Assembly: GCA_021847995.1 (NCBI GenBank)
Contig: JAJZNE010000112.1
Coordinates: 1 to 64,000 of the forward strand
Reading direction: 5' to 3'
DNA from: Pseudomonadota bacterium
GTDB taxonomy: Bacteria > Pseudomonadota > Alphaproteobacteria > Acetobacterales > Acetobacteraceae
DNA: 64,000 nt
Shown: one piece after another, positions 60,188-64,000 of the stretch
Position numbering within the stretch: position 1 is the stretch's first letter
Layout: each line of letters begins with the position of its first letter
Position numbers and translations under genes: made by a program
The notes under the pieces: generated by a model
The model's input: the letters and a program-made list of their open reading frames with translations, nothing else
Databases searched by the model: none
Told to the model about the DNA's origin: nothing

Positions 60188-62470
60188 TCATTTCGCGCCC
60201 CTTTCCGCCGCCACCGTGCAACGCACCTCCACCACCGTCTCGTCGTCCGGCGCGCGGTGGAGGGTGAAGCCGAGCCGGCGCATCAGGGCCAGCATGGGGG
60301 CATTGTCGGCCAGCACCTGCCCGACGATCTCCACCACTCCCCGCGCCGCCGCCCAGCCGAACAGCCGCCGCATCAGATGCGTCGCCAGCCCCTGTCCCTT
60401 TGCGTCCGGCTGCACCACGATCGCGAATTCCGCCGTGCCGTCGGCGGCATCCTGCACCAGCCGCGCCACTCCCACCGTCTCTTGCCGTGCCGGGCGGATG
60501 GCGATGAAGGCGATTTCGCGGTCGTAATCGACCTGCGTCAGGCGCACGATCTGCTCGTCGGACAGCGCCCGCATCGCCGAGAAGAAGCGGAAGCGCACGT
60601 CCTGCGGCGGCAGACGGGCGAACAGCGCGGCATGGGCCGCCGCGTCCTCCGGCCGGATCGGGCGGATCAGGAAGCTCTCGCGCGCGCCCCGGAACGTGCC
60701 GGTCAGCTCGGCAGGATAGGGGGCGATCGCGAGCCGCGACGCCGCCATGCCGGGCGGGCGCAACCGCAGCCGCGGCGGCGCCGGCCAGGCCAGTTCGACG
60801 GTCGCGAGGTCGGGGAGATCGACGACGAACTGACTGAGCCGCAGCAGCGCGTCGGCGACCGGTGCAGCCGGGATGCCCGGCGGCAGCCCGGCACGCGCAA
60901 CCATCGCCGCGGACAATGCCGGGTTGAGCGGGGGCAGGTCGAATACCGTGCCGCCGGCGCCGCCCAGCACCAGCACCGGGCCGAACACCGCATCCTGCAT
61001 GACTGCGAGGTTCACCCCGTCGGGCACCGCGATCGCATAGGCGCCGAGCGCCGCCCGCGCCTCGCCGGCATCGAGCATCTCGCGCCCGGCGGCACGGGCG
61101 GCGGCGCAGGCAGCGGCGGCGGCGGCGCGGTCGGGGGCAATCTCCAGTACCGCGGAGGGCGGCAACTCGCCGGCGGCGGCGCGGCTGCGCCGGTCGCGGG
61201 CCAGATGCGCAAAGCCGCGTACCGCATCCTCCGGCATCAGAAATACCGGCACGCCGGACGCTGCCAGTGTCGCCCGTTGCGCCGCGCCGGAGCTTTCCCC
61301 CAGCGCCGCCACCAGGATCGGCACCGGCGCGGCCCGCACCGCAGCCGCCAGCGCCGCGATGTCATCCGCCTCCCCGGTCGGAACCGGGGCATGCACCACC
61401 AGCACACCGCCGACTTCCGGTGCGGCAGCGAGGCGCGCGGCGGCGTCGGCCAGGCTGAGGCCGGAAGCGGCGCCGGCATGGACGATTCCGGCAACGGCCC
61501 GGGCATCGGGCCGATGCACCGGTGCCGCCAGCGCCGGCCCCAGCGCCGCCCGCGTGTCGGGCGCAAGGGTGGCCAGTTGCAGCCCTTCGCGCAGCGCCGC
61601 ATCGGCGGCGAGCCAGGCCGGGCCGACCGCATTGGTGGCGATCGCCAGCGCCTCGCCGCGCAGGCGTCGCGCGCGGGTCAGCGTCTCGGCCGCGGCCAGC
61701 ATATCGGTAAGGCGGGTGACGGTCAGCACGCCGCTGCGGTGCAGCGCCGACTCCAGCACCGCATCCTGGGTGCCGGACGGATCGAGCAGCCGACCGCCGG
61801 GACGGATCGCCACCACCGGGCGCAGCCGCGCCGCCGCCCGCGCGGCTGAGAGGAAGCGGCGGGCATCCTTGATCCGCCGCAGATCGAGCAGGATCGCACC
61901 GGTGCCGCTGTCGCGGCTCAGCCAGTCAAGGACGGCGGCGAAGCCGAGATCGCCGTTGCCACCAAGCCCGACGATATGGCTGAAGCCGACCCCGTTCGGC
62001 CCCGCCCAGTCGAGGACCGCGCGGCACATCGAGGCCGATTGCGAGACGAGCGCGAGCCGCCCCGGTGGCGCCGGCAGATGCCCACGGCTGGCATCGAGCC
62101 CGATCGAGGGCACGACGAGGCCGAACGACCCGGGGCCGAGCGCGCGCAGGCCGGTCTGCCGCGCCAGCGCGCCGACATCCTCCGCCATACCGAACACGAT
62201 CGCCGCGCGCGTGCCGCGGCGGGCGAGGGTGGTGAACGACGCCGCGACCGCTTCGCCGTCCTGGCAGATCAGCGCCAGATCGGGGACCGGCAGCGGCGGC
62301 AGTGCGGTGGCATCGGCCGCCGCCAGGATCGTGCCGCCAAACCCCCCGGCGCGGAGATTGGCCAGGACCAGCCGCCCGTGCGGGCTCGCCGCGCCGATCA
62401 CGGCGACGGACGCCGGATGGAACAGCTTCTCCGCCCGGAAGCGGCCCAGCAGGGAGGCGTGCGGCGCCAT
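60188..62470 (-). CDS. Shortened Pat/PatZ-like protein: acyl-CoA-ligase-type domains plus GNAT acetyltransferase
   Basis: This 760-residue protein has the layout of protein lysine acetyltransferases Pat/PatZ: a CoA-binding Rossmann domain (HPASVAVIGAASPHGRLVL, ~residues 18-110), succinyl-CoA-synthetase-like domains (LVSQSASMCRAVLDWAGPNG, GLGGNGDLGFAAVLDWLSRD), a much reduced ATP-grasp segment (QDAVFGPVLVLGGAGGTVFDLPPLN) and a C-terminal GNAT (~598-760; VQPDAKGQGLATHLMRRLFG is the acetyl-CoA loop). The SHTGA-type loop carrying the catalytic His of true ADP-forming ligases is missing (RPGGRLLDPSGTQDAVLESA is in its place), so it should not make acetyl-CoA. It probably acetylates enzymes such as acetyl-CoA synthetase. 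Confidence 0.83.
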   Translation of the reverse strand: MAPHASLLGRFRAEKLFHPASVAVIGAASPHGRLVLANLRAGGFGGTILAAADATALPPLPVPDLALICQDGEAVAASFTTLARRGTRAAIVFGMAEDVGALARQTGLRALGPGSFGLVVPSIGLDASRGHLPAPPGRLALVSQSASMCRAVLDWAGPNGVGFSHIVGLGGNGDLGFAAVLDWLSRDSGTGAILLDLRRIKDARRFLSAARAAARLRPVVAIRPGGRLLDPSGTQDAVLESALHRSGVLTVTRLTDMLAAAETLTRARRLRGEALAIATNAVGPAWLAADAALREGLQLATLAPDTRAALGPALAAPVHRPDARAVAGIVHAGAASGLSLADAAARLAAAPEVGGVLVVHAPVPTGEADDIAALAAAVRAAPVPILVAALGESSGAAQRATLAASGVPVFLMPEDAVRGFAHLARDRRSRAAAGELPPSAVLEIAPDRAAAAAACAAARAAGREMLDAGEARAALGAYAIAVPDGVNLAVMQDAVFGPVLVLGGAGGTVFDLPPLNPALSAAMVARAGLPPGIPAAPVADALLRLSQFVVDLPDLATVELAWPAPPRLRLRPPGMAASRLAIAPYPAELTGTFRGARESFLIRPIRPEDAAAHAALFARLPPQDVRFRFFSAMRALSDEQIVRLTQVDYDREIAFIAIRPARQETVGVARLVQDAADGTAEFAIVVQPDAKGQGLATHLMRRLFGWAAARGVVEIVGQVLADNAPMLALMRRLGFTLHRAPDDETVVEVRCTVAAERGAK

Positions 62471-62539
62471 CGCCGCGCCGCATACACCGGCGCCGCCGAC
62501 GGCGCTATCCCGCGGGCGGCACGGCGTCGTGCGCCACGG

Positions 62540-63931
62540 TCAGGGCGAGATCAGTTCCAGCGGCAGCCCGCGCGTGCGCGGTCCGAACAGGCCGATCGAC
62601 AGCACCACCACCAGCATCGCCGCGCCGATGAACGCGAACACCCCGGGTGCGCCGGAGCGGGCCAGGAAGAATGCGATCATGAAGCTGCTGAACACGGTGG
62701 ACAGCCGGCTGAACGAATAGACGAAGCCGACGGCACGCGCGCGCACCCGCGTCGGGAACAGTTCCGGCTGATAGGCATGCAGGGCGTAGGACAGCAGATT
62801 GTTCGAGGTGGTGATGCCGATGCCGCACAGGATCAGCCACAGCGGACTCGCCGACAGGGCGAACAGGGCGCCGAACCCGGCGGTGCCGCAGGCCGCCGCG
62901 ACGATCTGCCATTTCCGTTCGGTGCGGTCGGCGAACAGCAGGAACAGGAACGGCATGGTCGGGCTGGCGAGCGCGATCACGAACGAATATTGCAGGCTGC
63001 GGGTGAAGCCCGCCCCCTGCGCCGCCAGCAGCGCCGGCACCCAGTTATTGAACCCATAGAACCCGATCGTCTGGCAGAAATTGAAGACCATCAGCATGAT
63101 GGTGCGCCGCCGGTAGGGGGGCACCCAGATTTCGGCGAGCGTTTCGCGCGCCCCGGCGATCTCGGCGGGCGCCGGTTCCGGTGCGGGCAGGGGCGCCTTC
63201 GACTGCGCCGCCACCCGCGCCTCGATCGCCTCGATGACGCGCGCCGCCTCCGCCCCGCGCCCCTGCCGGGCGAGCCAGCGCGGGCTTTCCGGCACGGCGC
63301 GGCGGATATACCAAACGACGATCGCCGCCAGCGCCGGAAACGCCGCCACGAACCGCCAGCCGGCGATGCCGAACGGGTCGATGGGCACGAAGATCCACCC
63401 CATCAGCGCCGCCATCGGCACGGAGGCAAACTGGATCGCCTGGTTCACGGTGAATGCCCGGCCGCGCAGCCGCTTCGGCACCAGTTCGGCGAGGTAGCTG
63501 TCGATCGTGACCAGCTCGACCCCGACCCCGACGCCGGCGATGAAGCGCCAGAGATCGACGCCGAGCACCGTGCTGCGTGTCGCCATGACCAAAGTTGCCG
63601 CCGAGTACCACAGCAGCGCATAGGTGAAGATGGCGCGGCGCCCGTAGCGGTCGGCAACATAGCCGAACCCGATCGTGCCGACGAACAGCCCGGCAAAGGT
63701 GATGGAGGCGAACGCCGCCTGATCGCTCAGGCCAAGGAATCCCTGGGCGCCGGGATGAAAGATGCCGGCGCGGATCAGGCCGGGGCTGACATAGGCGGTC
63801 ATCAGCAGATCGTAGAGCTCGAAACAGCCACCGACCGAGAGCAGCAGAACCAGTTTCCAGATATGCCGGGTCGCCGGCAGCCGGTCGAGCCGCGCCGTGA
63901 TCGCCGCCGCCGTCGGCATGGTGTCCTGCAT
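62540..63931 (-). CDS. MFS transporter (sugar/organic acid symporter type)
   Basis: This 463-residue inner-membrane protein has twelve predicted helices in two halves. The MFS motif A is GFGYVADRYGRRAIFTYALL; a further conserved charged loop is ELVPKRLRGRAFTVNQAIQF. RRAVPESPRWLARQGRG precedes the long cytoplasmic loop, as in sugar-porter and aromatic-acid:H+ symporter subfamilies. The start (ATG at 63931) overlaps the upstream stop as TGATG; a second ATG lies four codons later. Substrate is not predictable. Confidence 0.9.
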   Translation of the reverse strand: MQDTMPTAAAITARLDRLPATRHIWKLVLLLSVGGCFELYDLLMTAYVSPGLIRAGIFHPGAQGFLGLSDQAAFASITFAGLFVGTIGFGYVADRYGRRAIFTYALLWYSAATLVMATRSTVLGVDLWRFIAGVGVGVELVTIDSYLAELVPKRLRGRAFTVNQAIQFASVPMAALMGWIFVPIDPFGIAGWRFVAAFPALAAIVVWYIRRAVPESPRWLARQGRGAEAARVIEAIEARVAAQSKAPLPAPEPAPAEIAGARETLAEIWVPPYRRRTIMLMVFNFCQTIGFYGFNNWVPALLAAQGAGFTRSLQYSFVIALASPTMPFLFLLFADRTERKWQIVAAACGTAGFGALFALSASPLWLILCGIGITTSNNLLSYALHAYQPELFPTRVRARAVGFVYSFSRLSTVFSSFMIAFFLARSGAPGVFAFIGAAMLVVVLSIGLFGPRTRGLPLELISP

Positions 63932-64000
63932 CAGACTGCGCGCCTCCCCCTGAGTGCCGCCGCCAGCGTGCCGTCATCGAGCACCTCCAGCGCGCCGCCG
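63931..64000 (-). CDS. C-terminal end of an unidentified gene, truncated by the window edge
   Basis: Only the last 22 residues are visible (GGALEVLDDGTLAAALRGRR, then AV and TGA). They are too few to recognise a family. The stop overlaps the MFS transporter start as TGATG, so the two genes are translationally coupled and the missing product may act with the transporter, for example as an enzyme or regulator for its substrate. Confidence 0.5.
   Translation of the reverse strand, partial: GGALEVLDDGTLAAALRGRRAV

Overview
The window is about 70% G+C, densely coded chromosomal DNA with almost no intergenic space. The gene content points to an alphaproteobacterium, most likely of the Acetobacteraceae/Rhodospirillales. 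Evidence: a CcrM-type (GANTC) adenine methyltransferase, the rsmB-rpe-heparinase string, miaA next to ilvBN-ilvC with divergent serB, a split gatCAB operon, and a large secreted-type protein ending in a Hint domain, a class common in acetic acid bacteria. I saw no tRNA or rRNA gene, insertion sequence, phage gene or CRISPR array. No stretch longer than 300 bases lacks a gene; the longest gap is the divergent one at 46367-46639.

Left part (1-22.3 kb) is mostly housekeeping. It holds a phosphate uptake operon read leftward (pstS-pstC-pstA-pstB) under a near-perfect Pho box; rsmB-rpe-heparinase; branched-chain amino-acid synthesis (ilvB, ilvN, ilvC) behind miaA; serB; the GatCAB amidotransferase; ruvX; a DhaK/DhaL kinase pair divergent from an RpiB isomerase; two glycosyltransferases; and ccrM.

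The centre (22.4-44.1 kb) is a carbohydrate/polyol region and the most distinctive part of the window. A rightward string of thirteen genes, mostly overlapping by 1-14 bases, encodes a SorC-family regulator with a palindromic site just upstream, a complete CUT1 ABC importer with two different ATPases, an EryA-like kinase, a D-2-hydroxyacid dehydrogenase, a GlpD/EryB-like FAD dehydrogenase, a class II aldolase, a second kinase of ribulokinase type, a HAD phosphatase and a hydroxypyruvate-isomerase/EryC-like TIM barrel. Facing it is a leftward operon for a second CUT1 importer, again with two different ATPases, plus a small membrane protein. In both importers the two ATPases carry complementary losses of catalytic residues, which predicts one working and one degenerate ATP site. 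Both operons also carry a strong hairpin right after the binding-protein gene. A lone third permease is divergent from the second importer. The logic resembles erythritol/tetritol catabolism (kinase, phosphate dehydrogenase, isomerases including RpiB), but the substrate is not settled by sequence alone.

The right part (44.1-64 kb) is mixed: a glyoxalase II-like hydrolase, two tandem paralogous lipoproteins, a circularly permuted ATP-grasp/alpha-E pair, a five-PAS hybrid histidine kinase, a DUF1223 protein, a Hint-domain protein, a GT2-GT61 fusion glycosyltransferase, an EamA exporter, a shortened Pat-like lysine acetyltransferase and an MFS transporter. Starts were chosen by Shine-Dalgarno match, overlap with the upstream gene and homology of the N-terminus; uncertain ones are flagged.
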